This document shows, in pieces, positions 11,008-23,270 of a stretch of 64,000 nucleotides of DNA. The stretch comes from Malus domestica (Eukaryota > Streptophyta > Magnoliopsida > Rosales > Rosaceae): the NCBI RefSeq assembly GCF_042453785.1, contig NC_091668.1:29203501-29267500 (forward strand). The letters are read 5' to 3'. The notes under the pieces were generated by a model. That model did not search any database. It was not told the DNA's origin and saw only the letters and a program-made list of their open reading frames with translations. Positions within the stretch are counted from its first letter, which is position 1. Each line of letters starts with the position of its first letter. The translations under genes were made by a program, and so were the position numbers.

Positions 11008-12378
11008 TCATTTGGTTACATTTGGGGCATCATCGTCAATGGGATACGAATGGATGCTGTCCGACCATGCATTTCTTTCTGTCCGATCAATATCCGCAAT
11101 GCATTTCCAGATTGCACTGTTACACTTGAAGCCACTTCCAAACGCAATTTGCCAAACTCGGTTTCCTTTCTTCACCCTTCCTTTTGCCTCCAAGTAGCAT
11201 AGCTCGTACCACACCGAAGATGATGAAGTGTTGCCAAATCTGTGTAACGTCATCCTCGAAGCTTCTCCATCTTCTTTCTGCAGCTTGAGACTATCTACAA
11301 TTCCATCAATCACCGCCCTTCCACCGGCATGTACACAGAACTGCTGGAGAGCTTTGCTGAATTTCGGAACATAAATTGCCTTTTGCTTTGGTAAAAACCA
11401 AAGCTTCTTGTGGATCATTGACCATCCATATCGAAGCTGCTCAGAATATGGTAGCACGAGTGGCCCCAACTCTGATAAGTTAATTCTCAGAGCTTTGGTG
11501 GCCACATGTACAAGTTCCCGCGACAGTGAGACCCCTACATGTCCTGCTTCATCAGGTTGCTGGAAAACAGATTCGTATGCTTGGTCATCCGAACCAATGT
11601 GGGTTCGAACAAGATGCTGGAGCTCGTACTTAGCTATTCCCTTGTCTTGTTTCCTATTTGATAGTAGGATAGCAGCTCCTCCCATTCGGAACAAAATGTT
11701 TGGAAGAAGCATTGATTTTCTTTTACCATTATAACCGTTGGGAGTTACAGCTTCCATGCTGAGAACTAAAGCCAGTGAATTCTTGTGAACTTTTAGAAGA
11801 TCTTTAGCCAAACTTATCGACAAGATTCCCGCACTACAACCCATTCCACCGAGGCTGATGCTCTTTATGCTGCTTCGGAATCCAAACTTGTTAATGACCA
11901 TTGATGAAATGGACGGCGTAGGGCAGAAAAGGCTGCAGTTCGATACAAGAATGTCAATACTTTTCGGATTTATGTTGTGTTTGGAAAGAAGCTCTTCAAC
12001 AACAGTGAAGAGAACCAGTTCTGTTTCTTTTCTAGTAGCTTCCAATGAAGAATAAGATGGGATCTCATGCACTGTAACAGGCATGCAACTCTCCGATCCG
12101 ATGCCTGATCTTTGCAATACCTTGGCTTGGAAATCGACACTTTCTTTGTCATGAATTCCCGATATTTCAATGTGTTCGATGAATTTCGAAGCCGGAACCC
12201 GCAGGTTCTCAGGAGGCAGGTAGCAGGTGAAATCGACAAGGTATATACTCTTGGATCGTAAAAGAAAATAGAGAACTAGGGCAGTGGTCAAGACAGTTGT
12301 AGCTAAGAAATGGGTGAGGGAGATTGGAGATAATTCTGCGGTGATAGATGAGAAAGATGCAAACAATGCGGTCTCCAT
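11008..12378 (-). CDS. KCS: 3-ketoacyl-CoA synthase, tandem paralogue
   Basis: A single-exon protein of 456 residues, clearly a paralogue of the KCS gene 1 kb away: the same SIYLVDFTCYLPP start after the membrane segment (about residues 21-40), the same length class and near-identical central and C-terminal regions. The catalytic residues are present: Cys181 in GMGCSAG, His350 in VHAGGRAVID and Asn383 in RFGNTSSSS. It is expected to act at the ER as the condensing enzyme of the acyl-CoA elongase. The first 40 residues and the tails (..DDDAPNVTK against ..DEISNESF) differ most. The Met at 12378 is the natural start because it precedes the membrane segment. Both copies look functional, so they may have divided substrates or tissues. 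Confidence 0.93.
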   Translation of the reverse strand: METALFASFSSITAELSPISLTHFLATTVLTTALVLYFLLRSKSIYLVDFTCYLPPENLRVPASKFIEHIEISGIHDKESVDFQAKVLQRSGIGSESCMPVTVHEIPSYSSLEATRKETELVLFTVVEELLSKHNINPKSIDILVSNCSLFCPTPSISSMVINKFGFRSSIKSISLGGMGCSAGILSISLAKDLLKVHKNSLALVLSMEAVTPNGYNGKRKSMLLPNILFRMGGAAILLSNRKQDKGIAKYELQHLVRTHIGSDDQAYESVFQQPDEAGHVGVSLSRELVHVATKALRINLSELGPLVLPYSEQLRYGWSMIHKKLWFLPKQKAIYVPKFSKALQQFCVHAGGRAVIDGIVDSLKLQKEDGEASRMTLHRFGNTSSSSVWYELCYLEAKGRVKKGNRVWQIAFGSGFKCNSAIWKCIADIDRTERNAWSDSIHSYPIDDDAPNVTK

Positions 12379-12690
12379 GTCGACTTGTTAATCGAGGAGT
12401 TCACTTTGTTTTCGCATATAATGCAATTTAAGTACGCAGTGAAGGGTGTCTGAGATTTTACGCGTGCGTTGTTTGCTTCGTTGAAAAAGCCGAGATTTTA
12501 CGCATGAATGATCATTTTTGTGACGATTAGACCTAAAGATTGTTCTCTTCTTAGTGCATAATCTGTCAATCTTTCTTCTTTAGATGGTTACATTCTGCGG
12601 GTAAGGGCAACCTCTAGTTGGTTTGATCACAAAGTTTTCATGACCATACAATTATGAAGACCTTTTTAACCTCAGAACCTCCAATTTGCG
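12379..12690. other. KCS promoter region
   Basis: Upstream sequence of the second KCS gene. A TATA-like 'gcatataatgc' lies near 12415 (plus-strand reading). No gene is visible before the copia remains begin. Confidence 0.35.
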
Positions 12691-12699
12691 TGACGTACC

Positions 12700-15600
12700 A
12701 AATATTGAGAAACATAGTTCTCATTAATTCAATGTATAACCTTACACTTAGGGTATTTATACAAAACCATCACAGCCATCACAGTTGTCATCACAGCTAA
12801 CAAAAGAGGAATAACAACCAAAACTAACTAAACATTCCTTAGCCTCTAAGTATTATCCCTTGAAGGTGTAATTACATTTTTATCTTTAATATCCCCCCTC
12901 AAACGAGACTGTGGTGCTCTCAGTTGTAGTTGGTCACGAAGAAGGAAGAACCGAGGCTTGGACAAAGACTTGGTGCAAATATCTGCTACCTGATCCTGTG
13001 TACAAACAAACTACACAAAAACTTGATTGGCTAGAACCTTTTCACGAATATAATGGTAATCAATCTCGACATGCTTTGTTCGAGCATGGAAAATGGGATT
13101 TTTCGCTAATGAAATGGCAGAGATATTGTCACACCATATCTTGGGAGAATGAGGCAAAGAGTAAGAAATGTCAGCAAGCAGTTTGCATGTCCATGTGATT
13201 TCTATAGCTGTATTAGCAAGAGAGAGATACTCAGCTTCTGTTGATGAACGAGCAATAGTAGGTTGCTTCTTGTAATGAGAGAGTTGCCAAAATAGACACA
13301 ATAACTTCATGTAGATCTTCTGTCCAAAGAACACCCTACCCAATCGGCATCTGAAAAGGCTGAATAGATGGAGTCTGAGAGCACTTGGAGAACCATAATC
13401 CAAGATCAAGAAAGCCCTTAAGATATTTGAGAATGCGTTTTACTACTTGCATATGTGAAATTTGTGGACTATGCATAAACTGACATACCAAATTAACAGC
13501 AAAACTAAGATCAGGTCTAGTCCATGTTAAGTATTGAAGAGCTCCAACTAGAGATCGATATTCAGAAGCATTTTCAGGAGATGAGTGATCCAGCTTGGTG
13601 GTACTGAGAGGGGTGCTGCAAGGCTTGGCACCTTCCATTTTTGCTTTTACCAATAGATCCAAAATATACTTGGTTTGAGAGATAAAAAGACCAGATGATG
13701 ATCTTTTAACTTCAATACCAAGGAAATAGTGAAGAGCACCAAGATTCTTGATGGAAAAAAGAGCACTAAGTTGAGTGATGACTTGTTGACAAGCTGCAGA
13801 TGAAGGTCCAGTGACTAAGATGTCATCCACATAGACTAGGATGAATACCAGAGTAGGAGAACTCTTTATAAACAGAGAATGATCACTTTGAGAGCCTTGA
13901 AACCCAAGAGAATATAGAGCACTATGAAGCTTGTCATACCAGGCTCGAGGAGCCTGTTTCAAACCATAAAGGGATTTGTGAAAATGACAAACATGATGTA
14001 GTTTTGTTGGATCTTCAAAGCCAGGTGGCTGTTGCATAAACACTGATTCAATAAGTGTGTCATGGAGAAAGGCATTACTAACATCTAATTGATTGAGGAA
14101 CCAATCATATTGGGTTGCAAGAGTGAGAATGAGGCGAATAGTCACAGGTTTGGCCACTGGACTAAAGGTTTTAGTGTAGTCAAGACCCTCTCGCTGGTGA
14201 AACCCTTTAGCAACCAAACGGGCTTTGTACCTGTCAATAGATTGATATGGTTTCCTTTTGATTCTAAAAACCCACTTACATCCCACAAGGTTATGAGAAG
14301 AAGAAGGTGGTACAAGAGACCAGGTACCAGTTATTACAAGAGCATTAAACTCCTATTGCATTCTTGTGCGCCAATGAGAGTGTTTGGAGGCTTGTAGGTA
14401 GGTTGTAGGAACATAGTCAACTGCAAGATGTGAGGGAATGAGGTGCTTAGTTGCAGCTAATGCTTGGGGTTTGAAAATTCCAAATTTAGATCTGGTTTGC
14501 ATTGGGTGGTTGTTAGTAGGTAATGTAGGCTGTGAGGAGTTGATATTTGGAGAAGCTACAGATGTTGTATTTCGAGAGGTTGATGAAGAGACAGAAGGTA
14601 ATAAAGTGGATGTGAGTGCTGGATTTGGTGTAGAAATAATATGAGTAGGATAAGGAGTAAATGTGAGGGATGAGGCAATAAAAGATTGGTATAAGGAAGA
14701 GGAAACAGGTTGGGATGAAGGAGGTTGGAAGGTATGAAATGGAAAGGTTAACTCATCAAAGATGACATGCCTTGAAATGTACAACCTGTGAGTAGATGGG
14801 TGTAGACACAGGTAGCCCTTGTGATTTAAGCTATACCCCAAGAAGACACAGGGCTTGCTTTTAGGATCTAGTTTTGAGGAGGTGTATGGTTTCAACCAAG
14901 GGAAACAACTACGACCAAAGATCTTGAGAGATTTATAGTATATTGCTTTCTTGAAAAGAGACTGCTAAGGAGAGTATTTGGAAATAGTAGGTAACCTGTT
15001 GATGAGATAGATAGAGGTAGCAAAAGCCTCAACCCAATAAGCATGGGGCACCTTAGATGCTGTCAAGAGAGTTCGAGAAGTCTCAACACTATGCTGATGA
15101 TTACGTTCTGCACACCCATTTTGCTCGAGGGTATGAGGACAAGTGAGCTGATGATGAATGCCATAGCTAGCTAAGAACTGAGAAATAACAGTGCTAACAA
15201 ATTCTCCACCAGAATCTGATCATAATGTAATGACTTTTGTACACAGAGAATTCTCAACAAATAATTTCCATTGCATAAAAGTGGAGAGTACATCATATTT
15301 ACACTTTAAAAGATAGAACCAACAATATCTATGAAAATGACATAATGCCGAAAATCGTGATGAGACATTATGGTGAGGGTCCCCAAACATCCATATGGAT
15401 GAGTTCTAAAGGCTTGCAGGTTATACAAGTAGTACTAGAAAAAGGAAGTTTAGAACACTTCCCTAATGCATAAGTTGCGCAAAAAGTTTGATTTGAAGCA
15501 TCAGGAACAGAAATACATGATTGAGAGGCCAACTTATTTATGATCTTTACAGAAGGGTGGCCCAATCTTTGATGCCAAAGATGCTTTGGAGCTTTGACAG

Positions 15601-16304
15601 ATGCAACTAAGCTTGTTGAGAGTTAGCAGGAAAGGATAAGGAGTGCAAGGGATAGAAACCATGTTGAGCTGGTCTTTTAAAGAGCATTCTCCCCGAAGAA
15701 AGATCATTCATAGTGAAGTAAAAAGGATAAAGATGCATAGAACAAGAATTTTCAAGTAGAAATTGATTAGCAGAAAGAAGATTATGCTTCAAATCAGGAA
15801 CATGTAAGACATGCTTCAATGCAAAGGATTGAGTAGAAGTATGTAAAGATGTTGAGCCAAAATGGAGAATAGGCAAACCTTTACCATCTCCAATATACAC
15901 TTGCTCAAGACTAGTGTATGCTTCTGGATTCTGAAGGTTGGCATATGAGTTTGTCATATGGGAACTAGCACCACAGTCAACAATCCAGGTAGGAGTAGAA
16001 TGAGAAGATTTGCCATTGTAGTTTTGATCCATGCGATGAGGACAATCACAAGCTTCATGGTCTGGTTGTCGATGAATCTGACAGAAAAGCTTTCGATTTG
16101 AAGAGTAGTTGTTGCAAGCTCCACGATTGAATCTTTGATTGTTATTTCAAGAGTTGTTATTTCTGCCATTGTTGAATCTGGAATTTCCACGATTCTGAAA
16201 ATTACCTCGATTTGTGCCCGAATAATTGCGATCCACATTGCAGCCTTGATTGGAGAAATTAGGAAGATTCTGCATGGCCATATGATAGATTCGTACGGAT
16301 ACAT
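12700..16304 (-). mobile_element. Broken Ty1/copia retrotransposon (second element)
   Basis: A minus-strand copia element. From right to left it has a gag/CCHC-like region (near 15.95-16.3 kb), a protease region (WIVDCGASSHMT, 15607-16032), a GAG-pre-integrase region (15368-15565), integrase and its C-terminal part (to 14353), reverse transcriptase with LVYVDDI (13336-14286) and RNase H (13011-13409). A G-rich tract (complement TTTGAGGGGGG, about 12893-12903) marks the polypurine tract, with LTR-like sequence to its left (about 12700-12892). I do not see a matching LTR on the right. The element is broken, with several breaks, and looks older than the gag-only element at 44.4 kb. Ends are approximate. 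Confidence 0.85.
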
Positions 16305-16927
16305 GAGTTACTAAACGTGTAAAACCAAAATGATCTAACGATTCTCATATTTTGAAAGCAAGCTTTTAAAATCGACATCCGTGGATGATCGTGCGTCACT
16401 AACGATGTTGTTAACTGGTCTAGTACCGTAATTATAGAATTTAATTCAATGTTTCCGTATTTGCGTGACATACTAAATATTCTTTTCATCAATCGACAAC
16501 ATTTGATAGGTTTAAGAAACTATCATAATATCGCCCCGTTATAAAATGCTTTCGTACTTCTCAACATTAGAGTCAAATAGACTTTGGCGTTCTAGGCATC
16601 TAATCATGGGCAAACCTTTATTTTTTTTGGATTTGGATTTGGGAGCGGAATGTAAAACCAGAGCCAGTTGAGGTGCTGAACTACGAAACTTTCAGTAGGA
16701 TAGGCACCTGATTCAAACGCATTTCCAACCAGCACTAAAGTTACGTACTTATAAAATGATAGAACACATATGAACAAAGGTGCTTACGCATTCCCAAACA
16801 TGCCATAAGAGCTAGTTGGTCTTCTTCAAAACCTCTTCATTAGAAGTCGCTAACATTGTTGTTAACTCTCCATAACAATTCACACTTAGCCAACTTGGGG
16901 CAAGGTGGGAAATTTAGAGTAACAAAC
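16305..16927. other. Intergenic spacer
   Basis: A short resemblance exists between 16458-16480 ('tttgcgtgacatactaaatatt') and 12690-12712 ('tttgcgtgacgtaccaaatatt') on either side of the copia remains. I see no gene. Confidence 0.3.
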
Positions 16928-17019
16928 TGGGCTGGGTTTGGTTGAAGTGGGCTCAATCTCATGCAGGCTTAAAGGCCCACAACCAGGAAGCCCATCGTTT
17001 CAATTAAGTACGAAGCCCA
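16928..17019 (+). promoter_or_regulatory. Cluster of site II (TGGGCY) motifs upstream of mitoribosomal L51
   Basis: Five TGGGCY cores lie within 92 bases: TGGGCT at 16928-16933 and 16948-16953, and on the other strand at 16974-16979, 16989-16994 and 17014-17019. Such clusters are known TCP-factor sites in plant promoters of ribosomal-protein and mitochondrial genes. This fits the downstream gene. Confidence 0.65.
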
Positions 17020-17398
17020 CGCCACACAACTCTTCCTCCTACAACTCCCTCTCTCGCTCGCTTTCTGTCTATTTTCTCTCTCTGTTTGCTGCGCCGCCGC
17101 CACCGGTCCACCACCACCCCAAAGCACGGGTCGACGCCATCTCCGCCTCCACAATCTCACCTCTTCCTACTTCCTCTCTCATTATCGACGCCGTATACAA
17201 GCTTCACTGTAACAGAGCTTCGAGAAAAAGGTAATTCTTAAGACTGATAACTTTTTATGAAATGACATTTTAGTGTTTTTGTAATTTGAAATTCATATAT
17301 GAATTTAACAAAATTTGAACTCATTATTTGTTTTAATTTTTGTTTTAAATTTCTGATTGAAATGATTTATGTTGAAATTGGGAACGAATGCGTGGCAG

Positions 17399-18974
17399 AT
17401 GGCGTTGAGAGGAGTGTGGCAATTGCAAAAACTAGTTGTGAGCTATTCTGATTGGGGAGGAAGCAGTAGGGGCATCAGGTTTGTTCCTCAAAACCCCACC
17501 ACCACTTGCAATTCTCTGTATTCTTATCAAGTTAGATTATCTGATTTTATCAATTTCGAAAATTTATGGGAAAGAAGCCCTCGATACCATTAGAACAACA
17601 CCAACAACAACAAAGCCTTATCCCACTAAGTGGGGTTGGCTGTATGAATCCTAGAACGCCACTGCGCTCAGTATTGCGCCAAGTCTTCCTTTAGCTCTAA
17701 GTACTCAATACCATTATACTTCAGAGAAAAACACTTTGAACCCAATATTTTAGAAAAACACCCTTCCTTCTTTGCAATGGAAGAAGTGGTTTTTTATTCT
17801 CCAACTGAGTTCTTGGATTTTGTTTTTATAAAACTTGTAGTTGTCAGGGTGTTTGTTTTTCTTTCAAATTTACTGGAAACCGCTGAACTACTCTGATAAA
17901 GTATTGAGTGACACTTTTTCCGTGCAAATGTGGCGTAAAATTTGGAAATTATAATTTACTGCAAGATCATTTTGAAAGGAAACTTTTTTTGTTTGTTTTC
18001 TTGATATTATAGGAAGGGAATGTGTTTCTCTAGGCGCAGTATGAAATTGGACACTAGGGCCTAGGCTTCGTGACTTAGCTGCATTCTCTGCACTTTTAGG
18101 ACATGACTTTTGGGTTGCAGCTGGGGAATGGGTTTGTGTTATGTGTTAGGAGGTGCTTTGGTATTTTGCATTACAATGTTAAGTTCGGAGGTTAATAGAC
18201 TAAGAGCTGAACTGAAGTGAAGGTCATCATGGCATCGTCAGTCCAGCTACTGGAACTCTTTACGAGGCATATTTATAATCTTTTAGCCTTTAGCCTTTAG
18301 GACCTTCTTAAATTGTAACACACACACAAATGAATTTATGGGTCTCTTAGGATATTTAGGTGATATTTTCATTGGATAGCACATTCTCTTTCATTTTATT
18401 CCAATCTTTTTGGGGTTCCCAACATCGTGTCCCCCTTAGCGAGGCTCTAATTCTTTCCTGGTGTTCAAGAAGGGAAATGAATCCTTTTCATTTCATTATA
18501 TTGATGGATAATGTTGGAATGTTAAACTTTACTGCTTTCCTTTTCAAGTTTTGATGAATTTAGTTGTTTACATGGTAGATCATTTATGGAGACATATCTA
18601 CCGACATTTAAGGAGAAGAATCCTCAGCTAGAGGTGATTACTGAACTCATCCGCGGTCAGCATCCACATCTGAAGGGCTTATACAGTAACTCTCTCTCCC
18701 GTTCTCTCTCTTATCAAGCACCCGTGCACACAGTCACTTGCACTCATGGTCACTGCATAACACCTTAAATCCTCATGAGAGTTTTCTTTGTCAATGCACA
18801 GAGAACAAGACTGAAAAGGTGGTATGTGTGAAAAACATGGATTCAGAAGAGGTTCTTCAATATGCAAACAGGCTAAGAAACCAACTGGGGAGAAAAGTGG
18901 TGAAGCTGAAGACTAGACATGTAACCAAACATCCCAGCGTGCAAGGTACCTGGACAACAGACGTAAAGTTTTGA
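17399..18974 (+). CDS. MRPL51: Mitochondrial large-subunit ribosomal protein L51 (mL43)
   Basis: Three coding exons with clean junctions: 17399-17478 (donor GT at 17479), 18579-18685 and 18802-18974, giving 119 residues. A 5'UTR exon ends at 17230, and its intron's acceptor AG lies directly before the ATG. The protein starts MALRGVWQLQKLVVSYSDWG, continues KEKNPQLEVITELIRGQHPH, and ends GRKVVKLKTRHVTKHPSVQG plus TWTTDVKF. This is the L51/S25/CI-B8 thioredoxin-like fold seen in plant '54S ribosomal protein L51', a component of the mitochondrial ribosome large subunit. The length equals the family's usual length. Phases join without shift, and nothing looks broken. A site II cluster in the promoter supports housekeeping expression. 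The first coding intron carries a dispersed-repeat fragment. Confidence 0.92.
17590..17712 (+). repeat. Dispersed SINE-like fragment in an intron
   Basis: 'caacaacaacaaagccttat' followed by 'cccactaagtggggttggct' is a sequence I associate with widespread plant SINE-type (Au-like) repeats. It lies inside intron 1 of the mitoribosomal gene. The boundaries and the exact family are uncertain. Confidence 0.4.
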
Positions 18975-19586
18975 AGCACAAGAAACAATCGCATCACAGG
19001 CAGTTTCTTCTGGCATGTTTCCGAGCAGTTGTGGACTATAGTTCGGAATTGGTAGTCAAGTCAGTTGTTTACTTTAGCAGTTTCTCTTCTATGAATATGG
19101 TATTATGTTCTTGATCAAATAATTTAACCTCATCAAGATGCTGTTCGAGATTATGATATTCTCAATTGGATGCTTACATGGAAAGTGACTGCTTATCATT
19201 GAGAAAATAGAAAAAAGGCTTATTTTTATCAATGCTCCCATAATCTTCACTGTATTGCGTCTCACTTTACTCCCATGCTATTGTTTCTGGTCCCTATTCT
19301 GTCAATTCCGTCAACAAAATCGTTAAGGAGATGTGTGGGTTGAAAATCTTTAAATTTTTATCTTCTTGGGTTCAATTTTTTTATTTGTAATTCTAATTAG
19401 TTTCTCGTATAATGCCCATGCCACATTAGTACTTGATGGTTTTGTTGACGGAATTGTCGGAGTAAGGTAAACTGAGCCACAGAACAAGAGCACATACGAT
19501 AGTGAGACACAACAGTGTATATGGGAGACTTAATAAAGAATACAGAGAGGTGGGTTAAACTCAGATTAGGGTTTGATTTCTCCATA
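18975..19586. other. 3' flank of mitoribosomal L51
   Basis: 3'UTR and spacer sequence. I see no further gene. Confidence 0.35.
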
Positions 19587-20010
19587 GTTAAGAAAAAAAA
19601 ATATAAGTGAAGGTTGAATTTCAAGATTTGTGAATCAATTTCAATGTTTTCGGATGCTTTTGCAAAGATTCTTAGGGTTCAGTCGTGGGAATCTCTACCG
19701 CCATCGTTCTCCCCTTCTTTATTTTTCTTAATCTAGAGAAATCGAACTCTTAAGTTTAACCCACATCCTGCACTTATGGTTCTTATACTAACATCGTTGT
19801 TAAGAAAAAAAAATATAAGTGAAGGTTGAATTTCAATATTTGTGAATCAATTTCAATGTTTTCGGATGCTTTTGCAAAGATTCTTAGGGTTCAGTCGTGG
19901 GAATCTCTACCGCCATCGCTCTCCCCTTCTTTATTTTTCTTAATCTAGAGAAATCGAACTCTTAAGTTTAACCCACATCCTGCACTTATGGTTCTTATAC
20001 TAACATCGTT
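19587..20010 (+). repeat. 212-bp tandem duplication
   Basis: 19587-19798 and 19799-20010 are almost identical head-to-tail copies starting 'gttaagaaaaaaaaatataa'. The few differences (for example 'caagattt'/'caatattt' and 'catcgttctc'/'catcgctctc') show the event is recent. The unit is noncoding. Confidence 0.9.
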
Positions 20011-20067
20011 GAAAAGACTAAATTGCACTTATGGTTCTTATACTAACATCGTTGAAAAGACTAAATT
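19980..20067 (+). repeat. Short tandem repeat of about 43 bp
   Basis: 'gcacttatggttcttatact' followed by 'aacatcgttgaaaagactaaatt' occurs twice in a row, reusing the end of the 212-bp unit. Confidence 0.8.
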
Positions 20068-20482
20068 GTCCATGTCACGTTATCACAATTAACAGCCCCT
20101 TTTAGCTTATTTGACCAAATAAGATTAAGTGGGACATTGAGGAAAAGTGTAGGTATTAAAGTGAGACAATATAGAGTGTAAGGGTAAAGTGGAGTACGGA
20201 GATAGATTGCAGGTGTAAAGTGAGTCAATATAAAGCGTCCGGAGCTAAAATGAGATTTGATTAAAAGTACGGGTATCATAACTAAAAATTAAGCCTGTAT
20301 AACTTTCAATTGAACGAATGATTTTAAACAGCTCACAGAAACCAAAGAATGAGATCAAAGTATCTTTCTCTTTGAAGACACATGAGAAACGAAAAGAAAG
20401 TAATACAAAATGGCTTGATTGTGCCAACAAAATAAAAATGAATCCAATTAATAAATTAATTAGAACAAACTGGGTAATTTCG

Positions 20483-21693
20483 TTAGTTGACTGCAGAACA
20501 AATGCGGCGGATTTCACCATTTGTGGCAGATTTTACACCGATGTTACTCATTTTCACCATCGACTTTCCGAACTCGACGTTGAAATTCAATGCTTGTAAG
20601 CCTCTCACGCCCAAAAACCGTTGGACAAAACTTTTAGTGGTGGCGTCGGTCCATAACTTCTGATCCGACTCAAGTATCCCACGACCATTCTTCAAGTTTG
20701 TGAAGAAAGTTGCATCGAATCGACTTGCGCTGCCCGTGTCTAAATCAACACGCCTGGCCGCGTCACCATTTTCAGGGCAAATTGATCGTAGTTGAGCAAG
20801 GAATGAAGGGTCGATTGTTTCGTCAGCGCCATTTCCGGTGGTGGTGAAGTTATACAGTCTGTACCTGAAGAACTGGCAAGCTGAGGTGCCAATGGTGTGT
20901 GCGCCAACTAGCGTGACAAGATCTTGAGTGTTGAGACCCAGATCTTGGAACTTGGCCTTTTGTACATCAATGGAATCTCTAAAGCCAGGCAAATTAGTAG
21001 TCTCGGTTGCCAGCGAAACTCGTCCATCTCTTCTTCCAGTAGGCACATTCCAAGTGAATCCTTTGGTCTGTAGAATTAAATTTATGTACATAAGAAGGAG
21101 ATGATTAATTAACTAGACATTAGAATTTAGCTAGATACATAAATATTGAGCAATGTTATTCCCAAACTTGGAATGTAATTATGCATTCCTTCCATTAGTG
21201 TTTTAATATTAGTGTATGACTATCCGTTTTTACCGATATATCAACTTAAAATTAACAAGCACACAAGAGCTGCAATCAAATTAATAATACTTACCAGAAC
21301 CACGGAATCACGGGCCGCAAGAGCGAGAATATCTGCACAGGAAACAACCCCGGGACATGCAGCTTCAAGCTTGGTCTTTGCATCGTCAATGACTTCCGAA
21401 CCTCTTAAACCGAGGTTAGGCCCGGCGGTTTTCTCAGTATTAGGGCCGTCAAGAAGGACAGAAGCATCACAACCTTGGACAAAGCAGTCATGGAAATGCA
21501 TCCTTAACAAGCCAGGAGCAACGGAAGGGTTGGAGTTGAAATGAGTTTGAACTGTTTGTTTGACAATAGACTCTGCCGTGGGACATGTACGCGAATAGAA
21601 TCCAATGCGCGTAAGTTGGCCTTGGCATTGCACCACCAAACCAACGATAAGAATCTGTAGAAAGTGCAGTAACAATGATTTGGAGGAGCTCAT
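20483..21693 (-). CDS. Class III peroxidase 1 (peroxidase N1-like), intact
   Basis: Two exons, 21693-21295 and 21067-20483, encode 327 residues. The intron has GTAAGT at its start and ctacag at its end. Class III peroxidases are secreted haem enzymes that oxidise phenolics with H2O2 in cell walls and generate reactive oxygen in defence. A signal peptide covers about residues 1-25 (up to QCQG), followed by mature [13 protein letters not shown]. Distal Arg64 and His68 ([15 protein letters not shown]) and proximal His190 (LVGAHTIG) are present, as are eight cysteines (37, 70, 75, 114, 119, 197, 230, 323) for the four family disulphides. The Met at 21693 is preferred over the one at 21738 because it starts directly at the signal peptide and matches the paralogues. 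TATTTATA at 21874-21881 is the TATA box in reverse. No defect is seen. Confidence 0.93.
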
Positions 21694-21873
21694 GTTGTGG
21701 TACAGTTTGGTGGTTAAAATGATGTGTATATAGTGCAAGCTAGACGCAGCTTGTAGCTTTTGGCTTTGCTAGTAGGCAGATGATATCTGCTGTGAAACAA
21801 AGTGCTTTTGGCTCTGTGAGTATTGTAATCTGCTGGTTGTGTTTTGGAGTGAATGAAGCCTTCAAGCTTCAAG

Positions 21874-21881
21874 TATTTATA
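21874..21881 (-). promoter_or_regulatory. TATA box of peroxidase 1
   Basis: On the minus strand TATAAATA precedes 'cttgaagctt', about 180 bases before the start codon. It is conserved in position with TATAAATA in the promoters of peroxidases 3, 4 and 6. Confidence 0.65.
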
Positions 21882-22130
21882 GGAGCTAACGCGGAGGAGA
21901 AACTGATTATATGCATGTATGTATGTGAGGGTAAACAAAGTCGGGCTACAAGATGCAATGATGCATGGGTCAACCAGAAGAAGAAAGATCAACTCTATCC
22001 ATATATTTATCTTATCCGCTGGCTCGCCCTTGGCAGTTACCCGTGAATGCATGGTGCTGTTCCTTCGCTTGTTTTTGGTCAAACTTGGAGCTGTCCACTT
22101 TTGAATTTTCTACTCCTACTTTGTCAACCA

Positions 22131-23270
22131 CATATATATGGGTTAGGGTAGTGCGTATCAAATTTTTGACACAAACTCATTCCGCAATGTATTTTGTAGG
22201 TTCAACTATTTTCTTTTTAGGTTTTTTTTCAAAGATTCAAAATTGAAACTATATAATCGCTGGATTCAATGATTGTCATATTAGATTTTTATTTAATCGA
22301 ATTCATCTATTTTTTTATTATAAATAAATTTCTTAATAATTTTAAATTTATCTAATTTTTTGTAAAAAAATATCTCTAAATAATAATTTAAAGATTGTTT
22401 AAATCTTTGAATTTTTTTATAAGTATGCATGTGACTCCGATCCTAACCTGTTTTATTGGGTGTACTATACCGCGTATCTTTGACTAATTGCCAACCATAG
22501 TCGTATCAGCCAATCATTTTTTTAAAATCACCGCCATAAAATACTAGAAAAATATTGCATAAAGAGGGACGTCAATCTGCATGGATGGAGGAGATGACTA
22601 CGAACAAGGATTTGGTGAAGACTGTTATGGCGCCAAGTCAGATTCAAATATATATACAACTATAGTGATTCATATACCATATGGATTTTTATTTTAAATC
22701 AAATGAAACTTAATTAAAACCGATAAAGAACGTACGTAAATCTAGAAAAGACATGTCACATAAGCCAAAACAAACATCATACCTTTACAATTACAAATTG
22801 ATTATAAGGAATACGATACAAATCCTACCGACATGAAAGATAACACTTACGAAGATTAAAATTGTAAAGGAAGCATGACAAAAAGACTACACTCTATGAT
22901 AATAATACAATCATTAGCCAAGAAGCACTGTCATTTGTTATCTTCAATAAATGTCAAGCTTCTTCCTCATAGTCCTTTTTGCATGCTCACAAAATCAAAA
23001 GAAATACAAAAGCTACCACCTTAACTCTAAACAACAACCATTGTTCATAGATTCTAGTTTGAGCATCATAACCTAGAGAGTGACCACAACCAAGAACTAA
23101 TGGTAGTTAAAAGGTAGGCGAAACACGAAGGAAATAAAAAGAAGAGACCAAGAGGAATGGTCTCTGACACGCTGCCGGAGGATTTTTTTTCTTTCTTTTT
23201 TTACTATATCTCTCTGCAGACTAGGGTTTTCATTTAGTACCATATGGATTGGTATATCTAAATTACCTTT
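22131..23270. other. Upstream flank of peroxidase 1
   Basis: AT-rich spacer shared with the flank of gene 2 (26046-28106). I see no gene. Open stretches here are short and not conserved between the copies. Confidence 0.4.

Noticed and set aside
16938-17234. Plus-strand frame of 98 codons as a gene
   Set aside because: It covers the promoter and 5'UTR exon of the mitoribosomal gene, has low-complexity content and ends near the UTR splice donor.
20318-20599. Plus-strand frames opposite the peroxidase exons, here and near 21212, 25695 and 29998
   Set aside because: They are shadows of the GC-balanced peroxidase exons on the opposite strand, repeated because the genes are repeated.
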